A stretch of 64,000 nt of DNA from Primorskyibacter flagellatus (GTDB lineage Bacteria; Pseudomonadota; Alphaproteobacteria; Rhodobacterales; Rhodobacteraceae). Where the stretch lies: positions 1 to 64,000 of the forward strand of contig NZ_BMFJ01000001.1 of NCBI RefSeq assembly GCF_014638275.1. Reading direction: 5' to 3'. Shown piece after piece: positions 1-6,869 of this stretch (its first letter is position 1; the number at the start of each line of letters is the position of its first letter). The notes under the pieces are model-generated. The model was not told the origin of the DNA, did no database searches, and saw only the letters and a list, made by a program, of their open reading frames with translations. The position numbers and the translations under genes were made by a program.

Positions 1-41
1 TTTGTGACAATCTCTTCCGGCTTGTGCCGCTTCGTAGCCAT
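1..41 (-). CDS. IS3-family transposase OrfA, first 13 codons only
   Basis: The minus-strand ATG at 41 is preceded by a good Shine-Dalgarno (GGAGG, eight bases upstream). The readable residues, MATKRHKPEEIVT, match the conserved opening of IS3-family OrfA, the helix-turn-helix protein that binds the element ends and is fused to OrfB by programmed frameshifting. The gene runs off the left edge, so the rest cannot be judged. The assignment depends on a short N-terminus, but the start signal and the adjacent terminal sequence agree with it. Confidence 0.6.
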   Translation of the reverse strand, partial: MATKRHKPEEIVT

Positions 42-87
42 TCTGATCCTCCGTTTTCCTAAACATAACGTCGGACCACTTCAGTGG
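1..87 (-). mobile_element. End of an IS3-family insertion sequence (rest lies outside the window)
   Basis: Read on the minus strand, this stretch has a short terminal segment, a GGAGG ribosome binding site, and an ATG (41-39) opening a frame that begins MATKRHKPEEIVTK, typical of IS3-family OrfA. The block CTGAAGTGGTCCG (72-84 on the minus strand) recurs near 42922 at the same 43-base distance from an ATG, which supports it being part of the element's terminus. The exact outer boundary is inferred to be near 84-87, where the recombinase sequence begins. Inverted arms of 10 bases occur at 43-52 and 89-98. Confidence 0.65.
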
Positions 88-1202
88 GGGAGGATCAGGA
101 AGCCAAGCAAGCGGGCGACACGGCCGATGCGGAACGCCGCTATGAGGCGGCGCGGCGTCTGGCCAAGTCCCGGGGCTTCCGGTTCCTTGCCGCTGATCGG
201 GTGGCAGAGCTGCCCCGCGAAGAGCTTCTGGCGCGTGTCGAGGCGGTGCCCGCGCCCGCTGGCGAGCCGGATGCTATCGAGGCGGCGGCCGTGCTGGGTG
301 GAGCGCAGGAGCCGCCCATTATCGTCACGCGGGCCTTGGAGCTGTATTGGACGCTGGCGGCGGACAAGAAGCGGGGCAAGAGCCCGGACCAGCTCCGCCG
401 CTGGGAAAACCCGCGCAAGAAAGCGGTGAAGAATTTCGTGGAAGTCGTGGGCGACAAGGCCCTGCCGGAGATTACGCCGGACGATATGCTGGACTTCCGG
501 GGCTGGTGGATGGAACGGCTGGAGTCCCACAACCTCACCCCGAACAGCGCCAACAAGGACTTGATCCACTTGGGCGAGGTGCTGAAAACCGTGAACCGCA
601 TGAAGCGGCTGGGGCTGGTGCTGCCTTTGACCGATCTCAGCTTCAAGGAAGACGAAGCGAAGACCCGGCCGCCCTTCTCCGAAAGCTGGATACGCGAAAA
701 GCTCTTGGCCCCCGGTGCGCTGAACGGGCTCAACACGGATGCGCGGTGCATCCTCTTGGGCATGGTCAACACGGGCTACCGGCCCAGCGAGGGCGCGGCC
801 CTGACGGCCGCCACGATCCGGCTGGACTCCAACGTGCCGCATATCTCGATTGAGCCGGACGGCCGCCAGCTCAAGAGCGCCTACGCCCGGCGGGTCATCC
901 CGCTCACTGGCGTCAGCCTTGAAGCCTTCCGGGAATGCCCGCGCGGCTTCGAGCGATACCGGGAAAGCTCCGCCAGCCTGTCCGCGACGGTCAACAAATA
1001 CCTGCGGGGCAACGGACTCTTGGAGACGCCCGGCCATAGCCTTTACAGCCTGCGCCATGCCTTTGAAGACAGGATGCTGGCGGCGGGCATTGATGACCGC
1101 ATCCGGCGCGATCTCTTCGGGCACCGGCTTGACCGGGAACGGTATGGGAAAGGGGCCAGCTTGGAGCATCTGCACGGCCTGTTTCAGCGCGTGGCCATCT
1201 GA
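84..1202 (+). CDS. Tyrosine recombinase (phage/island integrase), 5'-truncated by an IS
   Basis: The 372 readable residues hold the SAM-like core-binding region (about 75-185) and the catalytic domain. Visible catalytic boxes are Arg I in NTGYRPSEGAAL (near 233), the H-x-x-R box in SLYSLRHAF (near 325), and the C-terminal LFGHRLDRERYGKG, whose Tyr would be the nucleophile. The N-terminal DUF6538-type region usual in Rhodobacteraceae integrases is missing. The frame opens at a GTG just inside the IS3-type end, after an in-frame stop at 66-68, and has no proper ribosome site. I infer that an IS insertion removed the real 5' end. Function is doubtful despite intact catalytic residues. It converges with the phage genes, overlapping the next one by 19 bases. 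Confidence 0.75.
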   Translation: MGEDQEAKQAGDTADAERRYEAARRLAKSRGFRFLAADRVAELPREELLARVEAVPAPAGEPDAIEAAAVLGGAQEPPIIVTRALELYWTLAADKKRGKSPDQLRRWENPRKKAVKNFVEVVGDKALPEITPDDMLDFRGWWMERLESHNLTPNSANKDLIHLGEVLKTVNRMKRLGLVLPLTDLSFKEDEAKTRPPFSESWIREKLLAPGALNGLNTDARCILLGMVNTGYRPSEGAALTAATIRLDSNVPHISIEPDGRQLKSAYARRVIPLTGVSLEAFRECPRGFERYRESSASLSATVNKYLRGNGLLETPGHSLYSLRHAFEDRMLAAGIDDRIRRDLFGHRLDRERYGKGASLEHLHGLFQRVAI

Positions 1203-1450
1203 CGGGCAATCGCCCGCGCACGCGCCAGAGCGTCGCCATGGGTGGCGGCCTCGGCCAGTGCGATCTCCTCTTCGATCCGCTGGAAGATCGGGGAATAGAC
1301 GGGATCGGCCAAGACCAGTTTGGCCAGCTTGTCCCGGGCGGCGTAGAGCCGCTGAAGGTCGTCTTGGGTCGCCACCTTGCCAGCACCAGAGAGCCCCCGC
1401 CGCGTGGGCGGCGGAGGCGCTTGGCGCGTGGCATGGGTGACGGCGGGCAC
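1184..1450 (-). CDS. Small hypothetical phage protein
   Basis: This 88-residue protein starts at GTG 1450, four bases after the stop of the DUF2190 gene, so it reads as the next gene of the phage head operon. A Pro-rich N-terminus is followed by a charged, helical C-terminal half (about residues 28-85) rich in Ala, Arg and Glu. I do not recognise the family. Its place after capsid and cement genes fits a head-completion or tail-start protein, but that is inference from position only. Its 3' end overlaps the end of the convergent recombinase gene. Confidence 0.5.
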   Translation of the reverse strand: MPAVTHATRQAPPPPTRRGLSGAGKVATQDDLQRLYAARDKLAKLVLADPVYSPIFQRIEEEIALAEAATHGDALARARAIARQMATR

Positions 1451-1454
1451 GATC

Positions 1455-1784
1455 TTACCCGTTGAGCCGCACGTTGACGGTGCCGCTGGGGTTGCCTGCG
1501 GCGGTCACGGCCAGCCCGATCTCGGGATTGCTGCCGGTGTCGTCGTCGGTCGTGACCAGCCCGACCGAGTCGTGCCAATAGACGGGTGCGCCGACGGTGA
1601 AGGCGTCGGTGCTGACCTTGGACATGGTGAAGACGCCCGTGGTGGCGATCACCAGCGTGTCGCCGGATTCAGCGTCCCCGAAGGCAATGCCGAAGAGCGA
1701 GCCGACCAGAACGCCATCCCCGGCGGCGGTGGTTGCGGCGGCCGTCACGTTGATGCGGTCGCCCGGTTGGGCACAGTTTTTCAT
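1455..1784 (-). CDS. DUF2190 family phage capsid cement/decoration protein
   Basis: The 109 residues are rich in Gly, Thr, Val and Asp, with repeated short beta-strand patterns (GDRINVTA, GVLVGSLFGIA, GVFTMSKVSTDAFTVGAPVYW, EIGLAVTAAGNPSGTVNVRLNG). This is the usual look of DUF2190 proteins, small beta-rich head decoration proteins encoded directly after the major capsid gene in tailed phages. Length and position fit. The ATG at 1784 follows the gpW-like gene by three bases. It appears intact, although the capsid gene upstream is truncated, so it is probably a passenger of a dead prophage. Confidence 0.75.
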   Translation of the reverse strand: MKNCAQPGDRINVTAAATTAAGDGVLVGSLFGIAFGDAESGDTLVIATTGVFTMSKVSTDAFTVGAPVYWHDSVGLVTTDDDTGSNPEIGLAVTAAGNPSGTVNVRLNG

Positions 1785-1787
1785 GGG

Positions 1788-2006
1788 TTAAGTCCCCTTG
1801 GATGTGGTGAAGTGAAGGGTGTGCGGCCGGGCCTTCGAGGTGGCCGCGATCTCGGCATCAAGCGCGGCCAGCGCCCGGGCCATCTCGGAGTCGGAGCGGT
1901 ACTCCACCTCCTCCCCCGACGAGTCCCGGAAGCGCCGGACGCCAGCAGCCCGCGCCGTCATGAGCCCGTCACGGGCTGCCGTGAGCTGATCCAGCGACAG
2001 GGCCAT
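1788..2006 (-). CDS. gpW-like phage head-tail joining protein
   Basis: This is a 72-residue protein beginning MALSLDQLTAARDGLM. It has the gpW-type pattern of an N-terminal helix, a short positively charged beta hairpin (GVRRFRDSSGEEVEYRSD), a second helix (EMARALAALDAEIAA) and a basic tail ending in TSKGT. Proteins of this family close the head after packaging and help attach the tail. The ATG at 2006 shares its first base with the TAA stop of the capsid fragment (TAATG), so translation is probably coupled. I chose it over a longer in-frame start because of this overlap and the family's usual length. Confidence 0.7.
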   Translation of the reverse strand: MALSLDQLTAARDGLMTARAAGVRRFRDSSGEEVEYRSDSEMARALAALDAEIAATSKARPHTLHFTTSKGT

Positions 2007-2515
2007 TAGGCGCTGCCCGGATCGTAATAGGCCGCCCGCCAGTCGAGCCAGCCCGCGCCGAAGTCGAGCCAAGCCCGGAATTTCAGCCCCAGCGTGGACC
2101 ATGCTTCGGCCCGCTGAATCTGGACGCCCTGAGCGGAGCTGAGGTAGCCATACTGAAGCGCGGCGATGCGGGCCGGATCGGCGAAGACAAACCAGTCCTC
2201 CCCGGTCATGCGCGGTTCCACCAGCAGGCTCAGCTTGGAGCCGAAGACGTTCACGTCATCGGTCGTGGCCGGGTAGATCGAGGCCAGCAGACGCTCAGCG
2301 TGCGACTCCAGCTCCGGCCCCACCAACAGATACTTGGGCTGCACGTTGATGAGCGTCTTGCCGTCCAGCCCCTTGTAGCCGCGCATGGCCTTCCGTGCCG
2401 CTTCCAGCGCCGCCATGTCGGTGGATGCGCCAAGGCTGGTGCCGGTGCCCGCCACGTTGCCCCGGGCCGCATCGAAGACCGGCGTGCCGTCGCTCATGTC
2501 GGGGTTGCCCGTCAC
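2006..2515 (-). pseudogene. C-terminal fragment of phage prohead protease/major capsid fusion protein
   Basis: The open frame (169 residues from a GTG at 2515) resembles the C-terminal half of the capsid domain of protease-capsid fusion proteins. It includes the conserved stretch around TPVFDAARGNVAGTGTSLG, a Gly-Pro-Glu-Leu segment (VGPELESHAERLL), and ends with AWLDFGAGWLDWRAAYYDPGSA. The same frame stays open upstream to about 2569, where it meets a stop and the similarity ends (VGEAAAQTEADILLALVTGN is still capsid-like). The protease domain and the first part of the capsid domain are absent, so no functional shell protein can be made. The break coincides with unrelated sequence on the other strand. 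Confidence 0.65.
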
Positions 2516-2565
2516 CAGCGCCAGAAGGATGTCGGCTTCGGTCTGCGCCGCCGCTTCGCCAACCC

Positions 2566-2850
2566 GTGTTCAATCTCGAAAAACTGGAAGCTGCCCGGCT
2601 TAGAGCCCGGGAAATGCTTGGCGAAGGCATCTCTGTTGAATTCCCGCTGTGGTATACGCACCACGCGATTTCGCTGCTCATGAAGAAGCGGGGCTTTGAC
2701 GTGCCCGAAGACGTGCTGGCCTTCGCCTCTGAAGGTCGCCTGAGCGACTCATGGGTGCGCGACTGGAATGACCCCTGTGGGAATATTTCCGAAGTTCAGG
2801 TCATGGTTGGGATGATGTCCCAGACGCAAAATGCCCGGCAAAGTCGTTGA
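2566..2850 (+). pseudogene. Fragment of an unrecognised gene (3' part)
   Basis: From the capsid breakpoint near 2563 to the TGA at 2850 there is a plausible coding frame (94 residues from a GTG at 2566). It contains FNLEKLEAARLRAREML, a short hydrophobic segment HHAISLLMKKRGF, and DVPEDVLAFASEGRLSDSWVRDW. No ribosome binding site precedes the GTG and the frame extends backwards into the capsid remnant, so this is most likely the 3' end of a gene that lost its start at the junction. The family is not recognised. Confidence 0.35.
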
Positions 2851-2901
2851 ACAGAAAACCTCTCGACGTTAGCGTGGGCAGGGTCTAGTCGGAGGCATTT
2901 T

Positions 2902-3498
2902 ATGGAATGGATTGTCGGATTTTTTGTCGGTTTCGTCGCAGACCTTTTTCGTTCAGTTTTTATGCCAGCCACCACCGAATGGCTGAACAGGCTGATACCC
3001 TCAGCTCGTCGCAGAAATAATGTAAAAGATAACGTTCTGACATTCGAAGTGATGGAGCGCCTCAAATCTCTGGGCAAAGACCCAAATTTGGCCAAATTCG
3101 CACGAGATGATGCGTCTCAGTTCATGAATGTCCTTACCAGCCAGCAGCAGGCTTTTATCGACAACGCCATCGAGATCATAGATAGCACTCACATGTCTCA
3201 GGTTGAGATGAACCTTGAGGCTCAGCGACGCGCAGATGTGGCAAGCCAACAGTTGGAACGAGCTGTTATTGCGCTAGAAAAAAGCGGATGGTTGTCAAAC
3301 TCACAAATCGCAGCGTTGCACGATAGTCAAGAGAAGTGGCTGGCTTACGCGAAAGCTCATGCGGAATTTTCGGCACTTGAGTTTGAAGGTGGAACCATCA
3401 GACCGCTTGTGTATAGCAGCGAAATGGAAACTTCGGCGGTAAGTCGAACGGGTGAACTCCGCAGAGCCTACGAGGATATGCAGGGTCGCTACGATTAG
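2902..3498 (+). CDS. Membrane-anchored protein with LprI-like (DUF1311) C-terminal domain
   Basis: 198 residues. The N-terminus (MEWIVGFFVGFVADLFRSVF) is hydrophobic and likely membrane-inserted. The middle (about 45-120) is helical and charged. The C-terminal part reads QEKWLAYAKAHAEFSALEFEGG followed by TIRPLVYSSEME and ends in Arg/Glu-rich TGELRRAY. This is the pattern of LprI-type lysozyme-inhibitor domains (W-x2-Y..E..FEGG..xPL.Y), though the usual Cys pair is absent. The gene is AT-richer than its surroundings and sits inside the broken phage module on the opposite strand, which suggests an acquired cargo gene. Function beyond the domain resemblance is unknown. Confidence 0.55.
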   Translation: MEWIVGFFVGFVADLFRSVFMPATTEWLNRLIPSARRRNNVKDNVLTFEVMERLKSLGKDPNLAKFARDDASQFMNVLTSQQQAFIDNAIEIIDSTHMSQVEMNLEAQRRADVASQQLERAVIALEKSGWLSNSQIAALHDSQEKWLAYAKAHAEFSALEFEGGTIRPLVYSSEMETSAVSRTGELRRAYEDMQGRYD

Positions 3499-3504
3499 TC
3501 GAGA

Positions 3505-4215
3505 TCAAAACCCTGCGGGCATGCCAAGGTTCGCTACGTACAGTTCACTTTCAAATTCGCCGCCGGATATCGTTTCTAAGTTAATTCTGAAGGCATAGTA
3601 GTAATCTACAGGCCGCTCGAGGCTTTCAGCCGAAGAGATACTAAACGCCACAGAATAGGCGTCCGACAGCTCGCCCTTGTCGTTCAAAAAAAGTGGGTCA
3701 CTCCCATCAATAACCTTGGAATCATCGCGCCATGGGTTCTGCGCATAGTCTATGCCGTAGTGCTCCAACAAATAGGCCAGAAAGCGCACTGGGTCAGCAT
3801 CTGGCGCGGCTTTCCGAAATTTTGAAAGGACCAGCGCCATTTGGTCAAATGGACGAAAATTCATTGTGGCGCTTAAAACTCGCGCCTCCCCCGGTGGGAT
3901 AGTTAGGGGAAAGGAATCAATGCCCCCGAAAGCGCATGAAGTGCTGTAGCTATCACCCGGGAGGTTCACGAACATTGAGCAATACGCCTCCTTGATTGTA
4001 ACGCTCTTGTCGGAAAGGTTGGACACCAAATAATTTTGATCGAGAGATATTCCAAAATCGAAGCGCAAATCACCGATAGAGACCTGACTAATCTTTATAT
4101 TCTCCCTTTGAGCTTTCCAGCTCCCATATGAGTTGAAAGCCGAAATCCCGAGGCTAAACAGAGATATCAGCAAGGGGATGGCGAATTTATAATCTTTAAA
4201 CATGTTAGGCGTCAT
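3505..4215 (-). CDS. Hypothetical single-pass membrane protein
   Basis: 236 residues with one N-terminal transmembrane segment (about 11-29, FAIPLLISLFSLGISAFNSY), then a soluble region rich in beta-type sequence and acidic residues. No family is recognised. Base composition is clearly more AT-rich than the neighbouring phage genes, as for the convergent gene at 2902-3498. Together they replace the portal and protease genes expected between terminase and capsid. The ATG at 4215 abuts the terminase fragment's stop; a second in-frame ATG lies at 4203. It is probably a horizontally acquired accessory gene, and a phage-exclusion role would be guesswork. Confidence 0.5.
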   Translation of the reverse strand: MTPNMFKDYKFAIPLLISLFSLGISAFNSYGSWKAQRENIKISQVSIGDLRFDFGISLDQNYLVSNLSDKSVTIKEAYCSMFVNLPGDSYSTSCAFGGIDSFPLTIPPGEARVLSATMNFRPFDQMALVLSKFRKAAPDADPVRFLAYLLEHYGIDYAQNPWRDDSKVIDGSDPLFLNDKGELSDAYSVAFSISSAESLERPVDYYYAFRINLETISGGEFESELYVANLGMPAGF

Positions 4216-4557
4216 CTACCGTTCCAACCAAGCAGACTTAATCACTCTCGGGGCCGGTTTGGGAAGGGTCTTTGCCTTCACTTCCTCCTCCCGCCGTTCC
4301 ACCTTGGCCCCCACCAGATTGCGCACGGCAACGGCGTAGACCACGCAGTCGAGGCTTTCCGCCCGCCGCCCGGGGATGCGTTCCCACTGGCGCACGGGGG
4401 CTCCCTTCGCGTAGCGCATGACCAGCCGTTCACTGGCCAGCTCCTCATAGAAGCGCCCTTCCAGCCCGTCGCTGAAGCGGACAGAGCGGCCCCGGGTCAG
4501 GCGGCTTGCGAGCTGGCCCTTGAACATCGCGGAGCACGCTGGCAAATTAATCCACAA
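4216..4557 (-). pseudogene. C-terminal fragment of phage terminase large subunit (GpA type)
   Basis: The recognisable part, from about 4530 down to the stop at 4216, reads SRLTRGRSVRFSDGLEGRFYEELASERL and then RYAKGAPVRQWERIPGRRAE, followed by SLDCVVYAVAVRN. This is the characteristic end of GpA-type terminases, where the nuclease domain finishes in an E-x-L-D-C-x-x-Y-A motif. The ATPase domain and most of the nuclease domain are missing. The first roughly ten residues of the open frame do not belong to the family and mark the junction near 4530. The order terminase, (gap), capsid, gpW-like, DUF2190 on the minus strand is what remains of a head module. Confidence 0.7.
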
Positions 4558-4939
4558 TTCGATTCTTGATGGGAAGAGACAGGGCGTTCAAACGGCATCC
4601 GGAATCCTGTACCAAGTCACACTTGCCGGACGGGAACACGGGATCAGCGGCGCGCGGGACAAAGACACGGTCCGCAAAAGTTGGGGTGCATACCGCGGCA
4701 TAGTCCATCTCGGGATGGCTATGAATTTCTTTGAAGATTTCTTTGAAGATAAGCCGTTTCAACCTGGAGAGGTCCTTTTCGCGGCAGAACGTATACGTCG
4801 TGTCCTCTCAGAAACCTGTCCGAAAGGTACCTCTGAGCCCTATGTCCCGCCAGAGGAGCAAATTTCTTTTGTTTATCAATCAGACACTTGGGGTCCCCGA
4901 TTTCGAGATCGGGGACTGCCGTTCTCCGTAGGAGATTGA
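4520..4939 (+). CDS. Hypothetical protein, probably 5'-truncated
   Basis: The frame starts at TTG 4520 inside the terminase fragment's junction, so the original start is probably lost. The readable protein (139 residues) is charged and mixed in structure. It contains GILYQVTLAGREHGISGARD, the acidic repeat FFEDFFED (a perfect 12-base tandem duplication near 4730-4753), and a C-terminal PYVPPEEQISFVYQSD. I do not recognise the family. A stem-loop at 4893-4916 lies within its last codons. It may be a leftover of the same mobile element that carries the three downstream HTH genes. Confidence 0.4.
   Translation: MNIAEHAGKLIHNSILDGKRQGVQTASGILYQVTLAGREHGISGARDKDTVRKSWGAYRGIVHLGMAMNFFEDFFEDKPFQPGEVLFAAERIRRVLSETCPKGTSEPYVPPEEQISFVYQSDTWGPRFRDRGLPFSVGD
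4893..4916 (+). other. Perfect 9-bp stem-loop at the 3' end of the preceding frame
   Basis: GTCCCCGAT pairs with ATCGGGGAC around the six-base loop TTCGAG. There is no T-run after either arm, so an intrinsic terminator is unlikely. It lies 60 bases before the first HTH gene, next to a second inverted repeat, and could be an operator, recombination site or processing signal of the former mobile element. Confidence 0.5.
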
Positions 4940-4943
4940 GCAT

Positions 4944-4971
4944 CTTCCGCTGCAATTCAATTCAGCGGAAG
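4944..4971 (+). promoter_or_regulatory. Inverted repeat covering the ribosome binding site of the first HTH gene
   Basis: CTTCCGCTG (4944-4952) and CAGCGGAAG (4963-4971) form perfect 9-base arms separated by 10 bases, ending seven bases before the ATG at 4979. The right arm contains GGAAG, the likely Shine-Dalgarno, so folding in RNA would hide it. As DNA the repeat could equally be the operator of the HTH proteins encoded just downstream. Confidence 0.5.
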
Positions 4972-4978
4972 GTATCCA

Positions 4979-5188
4979 ATGTTGCCCCAACTCTTCGAAA
5001 ACGATCGCAACTACCTGCTCGGCGATCCCGAGCTCGAGATCATTGGCGATCGCGAGAAACTCGCCCAGTGGCGTCATAAGATGAAAGGCCCGGCGTTCTA
5101 CCGGCTGGGCCGCAAGATCATCTATCGCGGTTCCGACCTGAACGACTGGGTTGCGGCGAACCGTGTCGATCCGTCGAAGAATGCGTAG
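4979..5188 (+). CDS. Small MerR/AlpA-like helix-turn-helix protein (excisionase-like)
   Basis: 69 residues. The C-terminal half contains FYRLGRKIIYRGSDLNDWVAANR, which has the winged-helix pattern of excisionase/AlpA-type proteins (x-x-R-x-G-R-x-I-x-Y-x-x-x-D-L-x-x-W). Such proteins act as recombination directionality factors or small repressors for integrated elements. The ATG has GGAAGG upstream, inside an inverted repeat. It is the first of three adjacent genes of similar type (spacing 9 bases, then an overlap), so they are probably co-transcribed. An integrase partner next to them is not present any more; the nearest is the truncated one at the window start. Confidence 0.7.
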   Translation: MLPQLFENDRNYLLGDPELEIIGDREKLAQWRHKMKGPAFYRLGRKIIYRGSDLNDWVAANRVDPSKNA

Positions 5189-5197
5189 GGTCGAACG

Positions 5198-5608
5198 ATG
5201 TCGAAAAAGGCGCGCGAGCCCCACGAGGCCCTCGACCTGTTCTCAGTGGCGGAACTGCCAGAGCACACCCTGCCCGAGGTCGGCAACCTGAAACATGCGA
5301 GGTCGGCAGTGAGACCCGCCCCCACACCCCAGAAGGTAACCAATCCTACAACCCTTGCGGAGGGGGCGTCGAACGAACGCTGCCTGCGGGACACGGCGGT
5401 GGCTCAGCGCTACGGTGTGTGCCGCCAGACGGTGTGGCGCTGGGTGGCGCAGGAGAGCCTGCCGGAGCCAATCAGGCTCTCGGAAGGTGTCACTCGCTGG
5501 CGCTTGTCCGACCTGCTCGCCCACGAGGCTTCACTGCCGAAGGGCGCGAAGGCAAAGGTGGTTCGCTCACGCCCTATTCAGACCGCCAAGGCAGGGGGGC
5601 TGCAGTGA
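5198..5608 (+). CDS. AlpA-like helix-turn-helix DNA-binding protein
   Basis: 136 residues. The first 60 are low-complexity and polar. The HTH lies at about 63-105: DTAVAQRYGVCRQTVWRWVAQ with the wing ESLPEPIRLSEGVTRWRLSDL, matching the AlpA/excisionase pattern (A-x-R-x-G-V-S-R-x-T-V-W-R-W then P-x-P-x-x-L-x-x-x-x-x-R-W). A basic tail follows. It ends in a GTGA overlap with the next gene, implying translational coupling. Likely role: regulator or directionality factor of the element. The family assignment is good, the target unknown. Confidence 0.7.
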   Translation: MSKKAREPHEALDLFSVAELPEHTLPEVGNLKHARSAVRPAPTPQKVTNPTTLAEGASNERCLRDTAVAQRYGVCRQTVWRWVAQESLPEPIRLSEGVTRWRLSDLLAHEASLPKGAKAKVVRSRPIQTAKAGGLQ

Positions 5609-6030
5609 GCCGATCCTACCGTAATGTCCGGACGCACGACACGATGGTCTATTCGGTCGACGACGTTCAGGCGCTTTTCGGCGTTCATCGCAATACTGTC
5701 TCGAACTGGGTAGTCTCCGGCCTGAAGCCCTCGGATGACTCTCTGCCGCAGCGCTTCCGGGGGGCCGAGCTCAAGCGCTTCCATGCTGATCGGGCGGAGC
5801 GCGCCCGTCGCAACCTGCGGCTGGGCGAGTTCAAATGCATTGCGTGCGGCAACGCCGTGTTCCCTGAACTCGGCACGCTCTCGCTCACGCGCAAGGAAGG
5901 TCATGTTTCGCTGGCTAGTGCGACGTGTTGCGACTGCGGCGCAAGCCTGTTCAAGCTACTAGGCGCGACTGAGTGCGACTACCTTCAGGAATGCCTTGAT
6001 ACAAACACGTCAAGCGTTCCTCGGAGGTGA
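5605..6030 (+). CDS. Helix-turn-helix protein with C-terminal zinc-ribbon-like cysteines
   Basis: 141 residues from the GTG at 5605 (GTGA overlap with the upstream stop). An N-terminal HTH (about 14-50) reads VYSVDDVQALFGVHRNTVSNW, followed by a wing containing LPQRFRGAELKRFH. The C-terminal half has two CxxC knuckles, CIAC and CCDC, as in a zinc ribbon. The last residues after about 133 (TNTSSVPRR) overlap the broken 3' end of the convergent cas9 remnant, so the natural C-terminus may be lost. I chose 5605 rather than earlier starts because these lie inside the previous gene. In related elements such a protein sits beside tyrosine recombinases; here that neighbour is gone. Confidence 0.65.
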   Translation: MSRSYRNVRTHDTMVYSVDDVQALFGVHRNTVSNWVVSGLKPSDDSLPQRFRGAELKRFHADRAERARRNLRLGEFKCIACGNAVFPELGTLSLTRKEGHVSLASATCCDCGASLFKLLGATECDYLQECLDTNTSSVPRR

Positions 6031-6811
6031 ACAGACACAGCCCGATCTTCGGCTCTTTCAGAGGGCGTTGATAAAAGATCTTCTCAAAAACCAGATCGCG
6101 CAGATCGTCAGTCAGGTCCGGGTAAAACCTGGCCTGCGCGGCCCAGAGAGTGTGAAATTCCTGCTCCAGATGCCGCCGTTCGGGGTAGAAATCGTACCCC
6201 GCTTCCTCCTTGGCATCCGGCCCCCCGCGTGAGGCCACCGACAGCCGGGTTCGCACGGTTGGGACATGCCTCGGATCGGTGGCCGTTTGACGTCGCACAT
6301 GCAGGAATTCGCCATAGGTCCGCGCCTTGGCGTGGTGCATTGCCCAATCGAGCCGCTGGGTTGCATCCTTGATCTTACCGCTCTCATTGTCGCCACGATC
6401 CGCCTTGCGGTTTGACTTGAAACCGCGGCGCTGGTTGAGATGCAACAGCGCACGTCCGAAATGCGTCAGCGGTAAGCTTTCATCCAAACCTTTGGCGCGC
6501 AATTTGTAGGGATCGAGCACTTCCAAAGCCTTGGCCTCCCTCGGATCGGACGGCATTAGCCCCGTTTTCGCCAGTACCTTCATCAGTGTCGCGCGCCGCC
6601 GCAAATAGCGGTCCCGGCGCCGCCGCATTGCGCGCGCGGCACGGCGATCTACCGCCAGAGAAGCCTTGGATTTCGGATCGCGACCGTCCGAGAAAATCCG
6701 AACCCCACCATCAATGACACCGATAATGCGCGATGAAGTGCCATCTCCGTCCGTCTCATAGAGCCACCATCCAATCGACGTGGATCCAATATCCAAACCA
6801 AGTCTCATCAT
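5951..6811 (-). pseudogene. cas9: N-terminal fragment of a type II Cas9 (RuvC-I, bridge helix, start of REC lobe)
   Basis: From ATG 6811 (with GGGACAGG upstream) the protein begins MMRLGLDIGSTSIGW, the RuvC-I motif with catalytic Asp at residue 7. An Arg-rich bridge helix follows at about 52-76 (VDRRAARAMRRRRDRYLRRR), then LLHLNQRRGFKSNRK (about 122-136), typical of the start of the REC lobe. Similarity continues to KIGLCLFTSEERL (residues 255-267), a conserved Cas9 segment (C-x-x-F-x-x-E-x-R). There it stops abruptly, and about 19 unrelated residues lead to a TGA. RuvC-II/III, HNH and the PAM-interacting domain are absent; the full protein would be roughly 1050 residues in compact type II-C enzymes. 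No cas1, cas2 or repeat array is nearby. The break coincides with the end of the HTH gene, so a recombination joined them. Confidence 0.85.
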
Positions 6812-6869
6812 CCTGTCCCAATACACCAATCAACGCCGGACTATTTTTAGACTAAACTCTGGTTTTGCA

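Noticed and set aside
81-1175. Minus-strand open frame of 364 codons opposite the recombinase
   Set aside because: It has no recognisable domain and mirrors the plus-strand recombinase, which has all catalytic boxes.
4730-4753. Tandem 12-base duplication encoding FFEDFFED
   Set aside because: Only two units, in frame and inside a hypothetical protein; too short to be called a repeat locus.
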